Numbered from the stretch's first letter, positions 25,902-34,591 are shown. The stretch: 64,000 bases of DNA from FEN-299 sp963717945 (GCA_963717945.1 CAVQXT010000006.1:1-64000); one strand, 5' to 3'. The notes: generated from the sequence alone by a model not told the origin. A program made the numbers and translations.

Positions 25902-27569
25902 ATGCGTCGAATGCTGCGCATCGCGCTCATCGTGATCGGCGTCCTGGTCGTCCTGCTGGCCATTGCCCCCTTCGTGATTTCCGTCGACCGCTTCCGCCCG
26001 ACCATCGAGGAGAAGGCCTCGGCCGCGCTCGGGCGCAGCGTGCACCTTGGCCGGCTGAGCCTCTCGCTCTTCAGCGGATCGCTCTCCGCCGAGGACCTGG
26101 CGATCGGCGACGACCCCGCGTTCAGCGAGTCGCCGTTCCTGACCGCCAAGTCGCTCAAGGTCGGCGTGGAGATGCTCCCGTTGATCTTCTCGAGAACGCT
26201 GAACGTGACCGGGGTGACGATCGACACCCCGGAGGTCACGCTGCTGCGCACGCCGGCCGGCCAGTGGAATTTCGGCTCGCTGGCGAGCCTCGGCGGGAAG
26301 TCGAACACCGCCCAGACGCAGGCGGCCCCGGACTTCTCGGTTAAGAAGATCGAACTCGTCAACGGGCGCATCATCGTCGCCAGGAAGGGGTCCGAGAAGC
26401 GCAGCACCTACGATCACGTCACGCTGACGGCGTCCGACGTGTCGCTGGCCTCCGCCTTCCCGGTGACCCTCAGCGCCGACCTGCCGTCCGGCGGCAAGCT
26501 CACGCTCGACGGCCGCGCCGGCCCCCTCGACCGGACCGATGCCTCGTTGACCCCGATGAGCGCGAAGCTCGTCGTCAAGTCGTTGAACCTGGCGACGACG
26601 GGCTTCCTCGACGCGTCGGCCGGCCTGGGCGGCGTCGTCGATCTCGACAGCGCGCTCGAGTCGCAGGGCGGCGAAGCCGCGGTCAAGGGCGCGGCCACGC
26701 TGTCCAAAGCCCTGCTCGTGGCGGGCGGATCGCCCGCCGGCGTCCCGGTCTCCGTGAATTTCGACACGAAATACAACCTCAAGAGCAGCGTGGGCGTGCT
26801 CAACCCGTCGGTCCTCGCGATCGGCAAGGCCTCGGCGCACCTGAGCGGCACCTACAACACGGCGGCCGAAACCACGCTCGTCCAGATCAAGATGCGCGCG
26901 AACGACATGCCCGCGAGCGACCTGCAGGCCTTCCTCCCGGCGCTCAACCTGACGCTGCCGAAGGGGTCGTCGCTCCAGGCCGGCACGATGAACGCCGACC
27001 TTCAGATCGCCGGTCCCGTCAACAGGCTGGTCATCAGCGGGACCGTCGGCATGGCGAACGCGAAGCTGGCGGGGTTCGACCTGGGCTCGAAGATGTCGGC
27101 GGTCGCCTCGCTGGCCGGCATCAAGACCGGCAAGGACCTCGACATCGAGAAGCTGACGACCGAGATGCGCGTGGCGCCGAACGGCATCGAGGCGTCGAAC
27201 TTCCTGGCCGTGGTGCCGGGGCTTGGAAGCCTGACCGGCGCCGGAACCGTCGATGCGAAGAACGGGCTCGACTTCAAGATGGTGGCGCAGCTGCTGCAGT
27301 CCGCGTCGGCGCCCGCGGCCCCGGCGGCTCCTGCCGAAACCAATGCCCAGCCGGCAAAGCCGGGCGGCCTGGCCGGCCTGCTGTCAGGCGGGCTCTCGGG
27401 CCTCAAGTCCGGCGGCTTGAAGAGCGCGCTGCAGGTCGCCGGCGCCGGCTGCAAGGGCGGCATGACCGTGCCCTTCCAGGTGAAGGGCACGACGGCCAAT
27501 CCCAAGTTCGTCCCCGACGTCGGCGGCCTCGCGGCGGCGACGTTGAAGTCGAAGCTGGGGTGCCTGTAG
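25902..27569 (+). CDS. AsmA-like / DUF748 envelope protein
   Basis: A 555-residue protein. The ATG at 25902 is chosen over an in-frame TTG because GGAGG lies five bases upstream. An N-terminal membrane helix (LRIALIVIGVLVVLLAIAPFVI) is followed by the AsmA opening DRFRPTIEEKASAALGRSVHLGRLSLSLFSG and further down by LQIAGPVNRLVISGTVGMANAKLAGFDLGSKM, typical of the C-terminal AsmA repeat. A Pro/Ala linker at about 470 separates a Gly/Leu-rich segment (GLAGLLSGGLSGLKSGGLKSAL). AsmA-like proteins form bridges that move phospholipids between membranes. The Gly-Leu repeat near the end is unusual. Confidence 0.87.
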   Translation: MRRMLRIALIVIGVLVVLLAIAPFVISVDRFRPTIEEKASAALGRSVHLGRLSLSLFSGSLSAEDLAIGDDPAFSESPFLTAKSLKVGVEMLPLIFSRTLNVTGVTIDTPEVTLLRTPAGQWNFGSLASLGGKSNTAQTQAAPDFSVKKIELVNGRIIVARKGSEKRSTYDHVTLTASDVSLASAFPVTLSADLPSGGKLTLDGRAGPLDRTDASLTPMSAKLVVKSLNLATTGFLDASAGLGGVVDLDSALESQGGEAAVKGAATLSKALLVAGGSPAGVPVSVNFDTKYNLKSSVGVLNPSVLAIGKASAHLSGTYNTAAETTLVQIKMRANDMPASDLQAFLPALNLTLPKGSSLQAGTMNADLQIAGPVNRLVISGTVGMANAKLAGFDLGSKMSAVASLAGIKTGKDLDIEKLTTEMRVAPNGIEASNFLAVVPGLGSLTGAGTVDAKNGLDFKMVAQLLQSASAPAAPAAPAETNAQPAKPGGLAGLLSGGLSGLKSGGLKSALQVAGAGCKGGMTVPFQVKGTTANPKFVPDVGGLAAATLKSKLGCL

Positions 27570-27575
27570 AGCGCC

Positions 27576-28610
27576 TCAGCTCTTCAGGAACTGCTCGAGC
27601 GCCGGCCGCGGAATGCGCCAGGCCGCGCCGATCTTCTTGCCCTTGAGCGAGCCGTCGGCGAGCGCGCTCAGCACGTCGCTCTCGGCGACGCCCATCGCCT
27701 TCGCGGCGTCGGCCGGCGTCAGAAGCTCCGGCAATCCGGCCGGTGGCGGCTGGGCTCCCGCGCCGAGGGCTTGCGCGATCTGCTGGCCCACCGCCAGGCC
27801 GGCGCCGAGCTGCGCGGCCGCGCCCGCCGCGCTGCCGCCCCCGGCGACGGTCATGCTCTCGGCCATCTGGAACTTCACGTAGTCGTTCAGGCTGCCGACC
27901 ACCGACATGCTGGTGCGCCGGTCCACGGCCTGCTCGACCTCCTGCGGGACCGACACGTTCTCGACGATGAAGCTCGGGAACTCGATGCCGTACTTCGAAC
28001 GCACCTGGGGGTTGATGATCGGCAGCAGCGCCTCGCCCAGTTCCTGGTAGCGCGACGCCACGTCGAACACCGGCACGCCCGCCGAGGCCAGCGCGTCGCT
28101 GAAGACGCTGACGGTCCGGGAGCGCATGGCGTCCAGGAATTCATCCACGCGGAAGTGATCGTCGGTCCCGGCGACCTCCTTCAGGAACAGCTTCGGGTCC
28201 ACCACGCGGAAATCGTACGTCCCGTACGCGCGCACGCGGACGACGCCCAGGTCCGGGTCGCGCATCATCACCGGGTTGGCCGTGCCCCACTTGTTGCCCG
28301 TGAACAGCCGCGTGCTGACGAAGTAGACGTCGGCTTTGAACGGGGACTCGAAGCCGTACTTCCAGCCCCTCAGCGTGGTGAGAATGGGAATGTTGTCGGT
28401 GGTGAGCGTCCACGTGCCGGGGCGGAACGTGTCGCCGAACTGCCCCAGGTAGACGAACTGGGCCACCTGCGACTCGCGCACGACCAGCTGCGCCCCCCGC
28501 TTGATCTCCTTGTTCAGGTCCGGGAAGCGGAAGGAGATGGTGTCGCGGGAGTCGTCCTGCCACTGGATGATTTCCAGGAACTGCGTCTTCAGATAGTCCA
28601 CCAGCCCCAT
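27576..28610 (-). CDS. SPFH-domain protein with C-terminal helix-turn-helix
   Basis: A 344-residue protein. Residues 1-235 form the SPFH/Band-7 domain of the YdjI type (IIQWQDDSRDTISFRFPDLNKEIKRGAQLVVRESQ... AYGTYDFRVVDP). There is no membrane helix; a Gly/Ala-rich linker at about 245-300 (GGGSAAGAAAQLGAGLAVGQ) leads to a C-terminal segment LTPADAAKAMGVAESDVLSALADGSLKGKKIGAAWRIPRPALEQFL that looks like an excisionase/MerR-type DNA-binding winged helix. SPFH proteins make large membrane-associated rings or cages. A helix-turn-helix tail is a variation of this family, which often ends in zinc ribbons or GYF domains. It is divergent from a zinc-ribbon gene. Confidence 0.85.
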   Translation of the reverse strand: MGLVDYLKTQFLEIIQWQDDSRDTISFRFPDLNKEIKRGAQLVVRESQVAQFVYLGQFGDTFRPGTWTLTTDNIPILTTLRGWKYGFESPFKADVYFVSTRLFTGNKWGTANPVMMRDPDLGVVRVRAYGTYDFRVVDPKLFLKEVAGTDDHFRVDEFLDAMRSRTVSVFSDALASAGVPVFDVASRYQELGEALLPIINPQVRSKYGIEFPSFIVENVSVPQEVEQAVDRRTSMSVVGSLNDYVKFQMAESMTVAGGGSAAGAAAQLGAGLAVGQQIAQALGAGAQPPPAGLPELLTPADAAKAMGVAESDVLSALADGSLKGKKIGAAWRIPRPALEQFLKS

Positions 28611-28736
28611 ATCGATCTCCTCCCTTCGCCCCTCGCATCCACCCGTGGAGCGATCGTGCGAAGTATAATCTCAGCCCGCGGCCGCCGCCGGGACGGCGGA
28701 CGCGTCAACGGCCAGACCTGGAACCCGGTGCCGACC

Positions 28737-29465
28737 ATGCCGACCGAAACACTCAAGTGCCCGATGTGCGGGGCGCCAGCCTCCACCGAGACGACCCGCT
28801 GCGACCACTGCGGGACGCCGCTGGCGACGGTGGCCTGCCCCTCCTGCTTCGGCACGATCTTTATCGGCGCGAAGTTCTGTTCGCATTGCGGCGCCAGGGC
28901 GGAACGGGCCGACGCCGCCAGCCTCTCCTCGCTCCCCTGCCCCCGCTGCCGCGTCGGGATGACCGCCGTGGTCGTCGGGGGCGCCGGGCTGTCGGAGTGT
29001 TCGCGTTGCGGGGGCATCTGGGCGGACACGTCGGCGTTCGAACAGATCTGCGCCGACCGCGAGCACCAGTCGGCCGTGCTCGGAATGGCCGTCGAACTCC
29101 CCGCCGAGGGAGCCGGCCGCGCCCCGGAACTCGTCCGCTACGTGCCCTGCCCCCGCTGCCGCAAGCTCATGAACCGGATGAACTTCGCCCGCTGCTCGGG
29201 CGTGGTCGTCGACGTGTGCAAGGCTCACGGCACCTGGTTCGACCGCGACGAGCTCCGGCGCATCGTCGAGTTCATCCGCGGCGGGGGCCTCGATGTCGCG
29301 CGGGCCCGGGAGATCGCCGATCTCGAAGAGCGGAAGCGGCAGCTCGTGGCCGCCGAGGCGGCCCGCGCGGCCGGCGCTCGCGCGGGCGAGGCGGCCTTCG
29401 GCGACGACGACCGGCACCTGGGCATCACCTCGGCCGGCGGCCTGCTCGATTTCCTGCTGAAGTGA
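28737..29465 (+). CDS. Zinc-ribbon protein with TFIIB-like zinc fingers
   Basis: A 242-residue protein. Two zinc ribbons at the start (CPMCG...CDHCG and CPSCFG...CSHCG) are followed by a longer one: CPRCR at about 64, CSRCGGIW at about 83 and CPRCRKLMNRMNF...HGTWFDRDEL at about 132-165, the last resembling the zf-TFIIB/transcription-factor zinc finger family with the pattern CxxCxxxMNRxxF. A coiled-coil-like basic helix ends it. The start is 126 bases from the divergent SPFH gene, so they share a promoter region. These genes often occur together in bacteria; the role is unknown. Confidence 0.8.
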   Translation: MPTETLKCPMCGAPASTETTRCDHCGTPLATVACPSCFGTIFIGAKFCSHCGARAERADAASLSSLPCPRCRVGMTAVVVGGAGLSECSRCGGIWADTSAFEQICADREHQSAVLGMAVELPAEGAGRAPELVRYVPCPRCRKLMNRMNFARCSGVVVDVCKAHGTWFDRDELRRIVEFIRGGGLDVARAREIADLEERKRQLVAAEAARAAGARAGEAAFGDDDRHLGITSAGGLLDFLLK

Positions 29466-29490
29466 GGGGGTGCCGGCGCCTTCGGTCTTT

Positions 29491-29540
29491 CGTAGGCCGG
29501 GGCTTCAGCCCCGGCAGGCGGGCCTGAAGGCCCGCCCTAC
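29491..29540. repeat. Two-hairpin palindromic repeat (copy A)
   Basis: GTAGG ... CCTAC encloses two stem-loops: GCCGGGGCTT/CAGCCCCGGC and GGCGGGCCTG/AAGGCCCGCC. It lies between the convergent zinc-ribbon and cdsA-like genes and supplies the stop codon of the latter, so it could also act as a two-way terminator. A very similar element is at 37819-37870. Confidence 0.7.
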
Positions 29541-30241
29541 AGGAACAGGCCGACGAGGGCGGCGGCAGAGAGGAAGCTGTCGAACCGGTCGAGCACGCCG
29601 CCGTGACCGGGAAGGACGTCCGAGTAGTCCTTGATGCCGCTCGCGCGCTTGACCCAGGAGGCGGCAAGATCGCCGGCGAGGCAGGCGAGCGCCGTGCCGA
29701 CACCCAGGGCGACGCGGCCGGCGAAACCGACAGCCGCGGGCCCGCCGAGACACATGGCGGCCAGGCACGCCGCGGTCAGTCCGCCCGACGCGCCTTCCAC
29801 CGTCTTGCCCGGGCTGATGCGGGGCGCGAGCGGCCGGCGTCCAAACCACTGGCCCGACAGCTGACTGAACCCGTCGAAGACCGCCACCACCACGTAGAGC
29901 GTGGCCACGGCCGACGGCGTCATCCGCCAGAGGTTGACGAGCGCCAGTGAGCCGATGAGCGCGTACACGCACCAGACGGCCGCCGGACTTCCCCGCTGCA
30001 TGCGCCTCGTGGCGCCCCGCAGTTCGAACGCCCCGGCGACGACGATGCCCGCCACGAGCCCCTGGATCCACGGGCGGCCGGCCGCCGTCACGGCGAGGAA
30101 CGTGTACACGATCGCGAAGTAGACACCGAACTTGATCCAGCGCCCGCGCCGGATCTCGGGCGCGGCCTGGCGGCCGCCGATGGCCATCATGACGGCGCCG
30201 ATGGCGAAACCCGCCAGCGTGAGGGCGAGGAGTTCCGTCAT
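29537..30241 (-). CDS. cdsA: CdsA-like phosphatidate cytidylyltransferase
   Basis: A 234-residue integral membrane protein with seven or more helices. The family signature is intact near the C-terminus: the conserved block DLAASWVKRASGIKDYSD, VLPGHGGVLDRFDS. Also GRRPLAPRISPGKTVEG in the third quarter. It makes CDP-diacylglycerol from phosphatidate and CTP. It starts two bases after the DAG-kinase-like gene stop, and its stop codon lies in the palindromic repeat. It is shorter than many CdsA proteins, but the catalytic part is complete. Confidence 0.9.
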   Translation of the reverse strand: MTELLALTLAGFAIGAVMMAIGGRQAAPEIRRGRWIKFGVYFAIVYTFLAVTAAGRPWIQGLVAGIVVAGAFELRGATRRMQRGSPAAVWCVYALIGSLALVNLWRMTPSAVATLYVVVAVFDGFSQLSGQWFGRRPLAPRISPGKTVEGASGGLTAACLAAMCLGGPAAVGFAGRVALGVGTALACLAGDLAASWVKRASGIKDYSDVLPGHGGVLDRFDSFLSAAALVGLFL

Positions 30242-30243
30242 CG

Positions 30244-31119
30244 TCAGCCCCCCGCGATGCACGCCACGGCGGAGCGACAGCAGATCGCCGTGAGGCGGGT
30301 GACGCCGTCGACGATCTCGCCGTCCACCATCAGCCGGCCCGGCGCGTCGAGCTCCACGGTCGCCCGGGGACTCTGGCGCATGCGCGCCGCGCCGAACGCG
30401 CGGCTGCCGGCCAGCACGGCGGCGTTGTGCAGCAGCTGCCGCGGCCAGCACGCCGCGGTTTCCATCACCTCGAGCCGGCCGTCGTCGAGTCTCGCCCCGG
30501 CGAAGGCGCGGAAGTTGGCCAGGTGCGCGGTGTTGTTGATCACGATCCCGGTCAGCCCCGGCAGCCTCTGCGCCCCATCCAGCAGGGCGACGCGCGCGCC
30601 GAGCGCCTGGGGGATCGTGATGGCGGCCGCCGCCGCGTAGGCGCGACGGCCGAGCCACGACAGGCGGAGACCGCTCCTCACGACGTCGCAGACGTAGCCG
30701 ACGGCCACCGTGCTCGCGGCCCAACGCCGCTCCGTCCGGCCGCCGCCGAACTCGATGTCCACCTGCATCAGGTCGATGGGCCGCGCGTGGCCGCGTTCGA
30801 GGGCGGCCACCGCGTCGTGAGGGCGGCTGAACCCCAGGTCGCGCGCGAGGCAGTTGCCGTGGCCGGCCGGGATCACCGCGAGGCGCTGGCGGGCGATGTC
30901 CATGCCGGCCAGCACCTCGGAGATCGTGCCGTCGCCGCCTACGGCCACGATGCCGAGGAATCCCGCGGCGCCGCGCGCGAGCTCGGTGGCGTGGCCCGGC
31001 GCCGCCGTCGTGTGCACCGACGGCGCGAGACGGGAGTGCGCCGTCAGCACGCGGACCGCGTGGTCGGCCTCTCCGCGACGTCCGGCGGCCGGGTTGACGA
31101 TCGCGAGCCAGCGGCTCAT
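30244..31119 (-). CDS. Diacylglycerol kinase catalytic-domain protein (YegS/LCB5-like)
   Basis: A 291-residue protein beginning WLAIVNPAAGRRGEA, then the nucleotide loop VAVGGDGTISEVLAGM and PAGHGNCLARDLGF, standard for the DAG-kinase/sphingosine-kinase fold. The closing part has GARLDDGRLEVMETA and VDGEIVDGV, the last resembling the LDGE of the family. It probably phosphorylates a lipid such as diacylglycerol. The start overlaps the preceding gene stop by four bases. Confidence 0.88.
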   Translation of the reverse strand: MSRWLAIVNPAAGRRGEADHAVRVLTAHSRLAPSVHTTAAPGHATELARGAAGFLGIVAVGGDGTISEVLAGMDIARQRLAVIPAGHGNCLARDLGFSRPHDAVAALERGHARPIDLMQVDIEFGGGRTERRWAASTVAVGYVCDVVRSGLRLSWLGRRAYAAAAAITIPQALGARVALLDGAQRLPGLTGIVINNTAHLANFRAFAGARLDDGRLEVMETAACWPRQLLHNAAVLAGSRAFGAARMRQSPRATVELDAPGRLMVDGEIVDGVTRLTAICCRSAVACIAGG

Positions 31120-31697
31120 CGGGCGACCCCGCGGCGGCGGCGGACCCACCAGGCGCCCTTCACGTCGGGTTCCCACGCCGGCAGCAGGCGGAGCAGCCAC
31201 AGCTCTTCGACGTTGCCGGCGACGCTGGCGCCAACCGCGAGGTAGAGCAGCCAGGCGTGAAAGTCGAACAGGAACAGCACGCCGATGAAGATGCCCATCG
31301 CGTAGCCGGCGGCCTTGGACAGGTAGGTGTGGAAGCTCGACAGCCGGCCGTAGCGGACGAGCGCCGCGGCGGTCTCGACGACCCAGAACCCGAGCAGCAG
31401 CGCGACCGCGCGCCAGTGATCCCGAACGACCCCGGGTTGGAACACCATCGCCCCATAGACCGCCGTCAGCAGGAGCAGCGCGTCGGCCGTCGAGTCCAGC
31501 GCGGCGCCGAGCCTCGACGTGAACGCGAACAGCCGCGCGATCAGCCCGTCGGCGATGTCCGACACCAGCGAGGCGACCAGCAGCCAGGCAAACGCCGTCT
31601 GCTGGTGACGCCACGCGAGCCACACCAGCACCGGCGCGGCGAGCAGCCGCAGGGCGCTGATGACGTTGGGGAGGTGCCTGAGCTGGTTTGGCGCCAT
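31116..31697 (-). CDS. CDP-alcohol phosphatidyltransferase
   Basis: A 193-residue, six-helix membrane enzyme. The catalytic motif is complete: DIADGLIAR followed by RLGAALDSTAD, that is D-x2-DG-x2-AR-x8-G-x3-D-x3-D. It transfers a phosphatidyl group from CDP-diacylglycerol to an alcohol; the gene context (CdsA, DAG-kinase) is in keeping, but the acceptor cannot be read from sequence. It precedes the DAG-kinase-like gene with a four-base overlap and follows the secreted-protein gene by six bases. Confidence 0.9.
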   Translation of the reverse strand: MAPNQLRHLPNVISALRLLAAPVLVWLAWRHQQTAFAWLLVASLVSDIADGLIARLFAFTSRLGAALDSTADALLLLTAVYGAMVFQPGVVRDHWRAVALLLGFWVVETAAALVRYGRLSSFHTYLSKAAGYAMGIFIGVLFLFDFHAWLLYLAVGASVAGNVEELWLLRLLPAWEPDVKGAWWVRRRRGVAR

Positions 31698-31703
31698 CGT
31701 GGC

Positions 31704-32780
31704 TCAGCGTGCCGTCGCCGCGCTCGCGCCGGCTTCGGCCATTCGCTTGATCGCCGCCAGCGCCTTCTCGAGCCCCTGCTGCGAACCCGACCGGGCCTTC
31801 GACTTGACGAGGCCGCCGAAGAGTCCCGTCAGCCCGTCGGATCTCGCCATGTTCAGGATCACGATCGTCGAGCCTGTCGGCTCGGGCCCGTCGTCGGCCA
31901 CCACGGCGCGGAGCTCGAGCGCCGTGTGGAAGTAGTGGCTGGCGTACAGCTGCTTGACCGCGACGACGAACTGGAGGCCGGCGGGCTGCCCGGTCGGAAA
32001 GAAGACAACGTGGTTGAGGCGGATGACCGGCTTGAGGCCGAACTCGGCGAGCGACCAGTAGAAGAAGTCCCGGGCGCCGGGCGGGGCCGGGGTGGCCGGA
32101 TAGCCGAGCAGGTAGTCGTTGAGCGGGCGCAGCGGCCCGGACCACAGGCCGGCGCGCGAGACCATGTCGGCGAACTCGGCGGCGATGAACTGCGGCCGAT
32201 CGGAATCGCGGTAGACGGCCAGCTCCGCGTTGCCGCCGCGGCGATAGGCGTCGATGTAGCCGAGCGACAGCTGCCGCGCCAGCTGGTTGATCCGGGCGGT
32301 CGCGTCGGGCGCCGTCCAGTCGAACCGCGCCAGCAGGTCGAACGCGCCTTTGCCCAGCTTGACGTCGCAATCACCGGGGCGGCACCGTCGAAGCGCGGCG
32401 ACGTCCTGCGCGGGCAGCTCGAGATCCCTGAAATCCTCGAGGCGCGGGGGATTGCTGAGGCGTCGCGTCCTGATGAAGCCCTCGCCCGATTCCAGCCGCT
32501 CGACGTCCTGCAGCAGGTCCGCCACCCGGTCGGCCGCCGCGCGCACGTGGACTGCGCCGCCGACCTGGATCTCGCGGTCGACCGGCGCGGCGAGCGCCAG
32601 GGCGACCGGGCGACCCTGCGCCACGGCGGCGATCTGTGCCGGCGTCATCCCCAGGCGGCCGCGAAGCACCTGGTCCAGGCGCGCGACGGTGCTCTGGGGC
32701 TGCCCCGATCCGAGAACCGACACGGCTGCGCACGCGACGGCGACCGACCCCAGGCGGCGAAGAGGATTCAAGGGTTCCAC
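31704..32780 (-). CDS. Secreted protein of unknown function heading a phospholipid operon
   Basis: A 358-residue protein. GTG start at 32780. A signal peptide (LGSVAVACAAVSVLGSGQ) is followed by a helical region (TVARLDQVLRGRLGMTPAQIAAVAQ) and a mixed domain with two cysteines in RRCRPGDCDVKLG and a long domain AIKRMAEAG at the end. No known family. It is the first gene of four in the same direction with tiny spacings, so it is probably involved in the lipid pathway or in the envelope it feeds. Confidence 0.75.
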   Translation of the reverse strand: MEPLNPLRRLGSVAVACAAVSVLGSGQPQSTVARLDQVLRGRLGMTPAQIAAVAQGRPVALALAAPVDREIQVGGAVHVRAAADRVADLLQDVERLESGEGFIRTRRLSNPPRLEDFRDLELPAQDVAALRRCRPGDCDVKLGKGAFDLLARFDWTAPDATARINQLARQLSLGYIDAYRRGGNAELAVYRDSDRPQFIAAEFADMVSRAGLWSGPLRPLNDYLLGYPATPAPPGARDFFYWSLAEFGLKPVIRLNHVVFFPTGQPAGLQFVVAVKQLYASHYFHTALELRAVVADDGPEPTGSTIVILNMARSDGLTGLFGGLVKSKARSGSQQGLEKALAAIKRMAEAGASAATAR

Positions 32781-32847
32781 TCGCGCCGTAGTCTATCACC
32801 CGCGATGCGTTGGTCGGGCGGGCGCCAGACCATCACGGTGACACGGG

Positions 32848-33429
32848 TCATCGCCACGTGTAGCCCGCGCCGAACGTAAGGGCGCTGACGTCCAGGTCGC
32901 CCGCGCGGCCGCGGGCGTAGAGGACGAAGGGCGTGAGGTGATGGCGCCCGCCGAGCCTCACGTCGTACCCGAGGCCGGCCTCCAAGCCGGTGCCCCAGCG
33001 ATCCGTGCCCGTCGGATCGTTGTCCCACGAGTTGATGAAGCCGCCGCCCAGGCGGATGTGGAACGTCGACATCTTCGACGGGTAGATCCTCGCTGTCACG
33101 AACATTGGGCTGATGGCGGCCCCCCTGTCCGGGTCCCAATAGTCCGACGGCTCGATCAGCCAGCCGCCGGTTTCGACACCGACCAGCAGCTGCGGGGTGA
33201 CGGCGACTCCGCCCTCGAAGCTGGCGTAGAACCGCGCCTTGCGCTCGGAGACCCCGGGCACCGAGCGCTGCAGCTCGCCCGCGCCGAGATCGACGCCGAA
33301 CCACCATCGGCCCGGCGGGTCCCCCGGGCCGGCAGCCGACGCGGGGCGGGCGCCGATGAGGATGCACAGGAGTGCTGCCGGGAACAGGACCCGGGCGATG
33401 GCGGTCGTCCCTGTCGCGCTTAAACTCAT
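32848..33429 (-). CDS. Small outer-membrane beta-barrel protein
   Basis: A 193-residue protein. The start at 33429 follows GGGAGAA. Signal peptide to about 33 (ILIGARPASAAG). The mature part has alternating aromatic strands: GRWWFGVDLGAGELQRSV, RFYASFEGGVAVTPQLLVGVETGGWLI and FTHIRLGGGF-like repeats, ending LTFGAGYTWR with the terminal aromatic-arginine often seen in barrels, where the last residue is not the usual Phe. Probably an eight-stranded outer-membrane barrel. No close function. Confidence 0.75.
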   Translation of the reverse strand: MSLSATGTTAIARVLFPAALLCILIGARPASAAGPGDPPGRWWFGVDLGAGELQRSVPGVSERKARFYASFEGGVAVTPQLLVGVETGGWLIEPSDYWDPDRGAAISPMFVTARIYPSKMSTFHIRLGGGFINSWDNDPTGTDRWGTGLEAGLGYDVRLGGRHHLTPFVLYARGRAGDLDVSALTFGAGYTWR

Positions 33430-33555
33430 GAGCTTCTCCCTTGCCGCCTGATGAAGTAGTCCGGCCTCCGAGGTTACAATCGAAGTCTTGGGACCCAAGC
33501 CAGCCCTGCCGTCGCCAAACGAGGTCGCCGCGCGACCTGATGAGAAGGAGTGCCC

Positions 33556-33966
33556 ATGAAGAAGCGAGTCTTCGTGCTGCTGGCCGCGGTGGCACTGCTA
33601 TTGGTCGGCCACCCGTCCACCAGCCACGCTCAGAACGTGACGTTCATCACTGTGGACTTCCCATTTGTCGTCCACGACAGGACCGTGCCTCCCGGGACGT
33701 ACGTGTTGCGGCTGAACCCGGACATGTCGGGGTTCACGCTGACCCAGACCGACACCCCCGCCCCGGCAGATGCTCTGGCAGTCCAGACGTTGAAGCGGCT
33801 TGCCACGCTGGAGCCGCCCGTCGGAAACACCCACGTCGAGTTCGACAAGGTGGGTGATAAGTATTACCTCTCCGAGATCTGGCTGCCGGATGAGGACGGC
33901 TGGCTGGTGTACGCGACCACCGAGCAGCACACGCGTCGGACAGTCAAAGGCCGGAACAAGATGTAG
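33556..33966 (+). CDS. Small secreted protein, tandem paralogue 1
   Basis: A 136-residue protein with signal peptide MKKRVFVLLAAVALLLVGH...SHAQ. The start at 33556 has AAGGAG upstream; an in-frame GTG is just before. The mature part carries ITVDFPFVVHDRTVPPGTYVLRLNPD and VEFDKVGDKYYLSEIWLPDEDGWLVYATT. It is clearly a paralogue of the next gene, sharing the pattern VxFDKVGDxYYLSE and a C-terminal RTVKGRNK-type basic tail. No family name known. Confidence 0.78.
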   Translation: MKKRVFVLLAAVALLLVGHPSTSHAQNVTFITVDFPFVVHDRTVPPGTYVLRLNPDMSGFTLTQTDTPAPADALAVQTLKRLATLEPPVGNTHVEFDKVGDKYYLSEIWLPDEDGWLVYATTEQHTRRTVKGRNKM

Positions 33967-33983
33967 TGATCGCTGATCGCGGC

Positions 33984-34012
33984 CTCCCGGCGGGCTCGGA
34001 GCCCGCCGGGAG
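33984..34012. terminator. GC hairpin after paralogue 1
   Basis: Two perfect 14-base complementary arms beginning CTCCCGGCGGGCTC with a one-base centre (effective loop about seven). It lies 18 bases after the stop. A strong stem but no T-tract, so a probable rather than certain terminator. Confidence 0.55.
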
Positions 34013-34143
34013 CGGTCCTCGGGGCCGGTCCGCCCCTGCGTCCTTACCTCCTTGCCTCAGCAGTCGTATACTTAACTCATCAGGCAGCCGGGGTCTCCGT
34101 TGTCGGTCTCGATCACCAGGCGATTCGAGAAAGGAGTCAGCCG

Positions 34144-34548
34144 ATGAACCGTCGGATCCTCGTTCTGCTGGCCGTCGCCGCGTTCATGTGCGTCGTCCAT
34201 CCTGCCGTCAGCCAGGCGCAGGACACCGCGCTCGTCACAATCGGATTCCCGTTCGTCGCCGAAGGGAAGACGATGCCCGCGGGTCCGTACGAACTGCTGT
34301 TGAACAGCGACCACACGGCATTCACGCTGACCGCGTCGCCGAAAGGGACCGGGGTCTTCCTCACGACCATCACGCGGCTCGCCGCTCCCGAGCCCGCGGC
34401 TGGGGACACCCGCGTCGTCTTCGACAAGGTCGGAGACACCTACTATCTTTCGGAGGTGTGGCTGCCTGGCGAGGATGGCTACCTGGTTTACGCCGCGAAG
34501 GGGAAGCACACCCACCAGACTGTCAAGGGCCACAAGAAGACCGAGTAA
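34144..34548 (+). CDS. Small secreted protein, tandem paralogue 2
   Basis: A 134-residue protein, with signal peptide MNRRILVLLAVAAFMCVVHPAVSQAQ and AAAGGAG upstream of the ATG. It shares with paralogue 1 the core VTIGFPFVAEGKTMPAGPYELLL and VVFDKVGDTYYLSEVWLPGEDGYLVYAAKG plus a basic tail (TVKGHKKTE). The two genes are separated by 177 bases and arose by tandem duplication. Their conserved W-LP-x-EDGxLVYA strand suggests a single beta-domain exported to the periplasm. Confidence 0.78.
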   Translation: MNRRILVLLAVAAFMCVVHPAVSQAQDTALVTIGFPFVAEGKTMPAGPYELLLNSDHTAFTLTASPKGTGVFLTTITRLAAPEPAAGDTRVVFDKVGDTYYLSEVWLPGEDGYLVYAAKGKHTHQTVKGHKKTE

Positions 34549-34560
34549 CCGTTGCTCACC

Positions 34561-34591
34561 GTGACCCGGGGACCTCGCGCCTCCGGGTCAC
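34561..34591. terminator. Hairpin between convergent genes
   Basis: GTGACCCGG (34561-34569) pairs with CCGGGTCAC (34583-34591). It lies between the paralogue 2 stop (34548) and the convergent gene stop (34642), so it could serve both. Confidence 0.5.
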
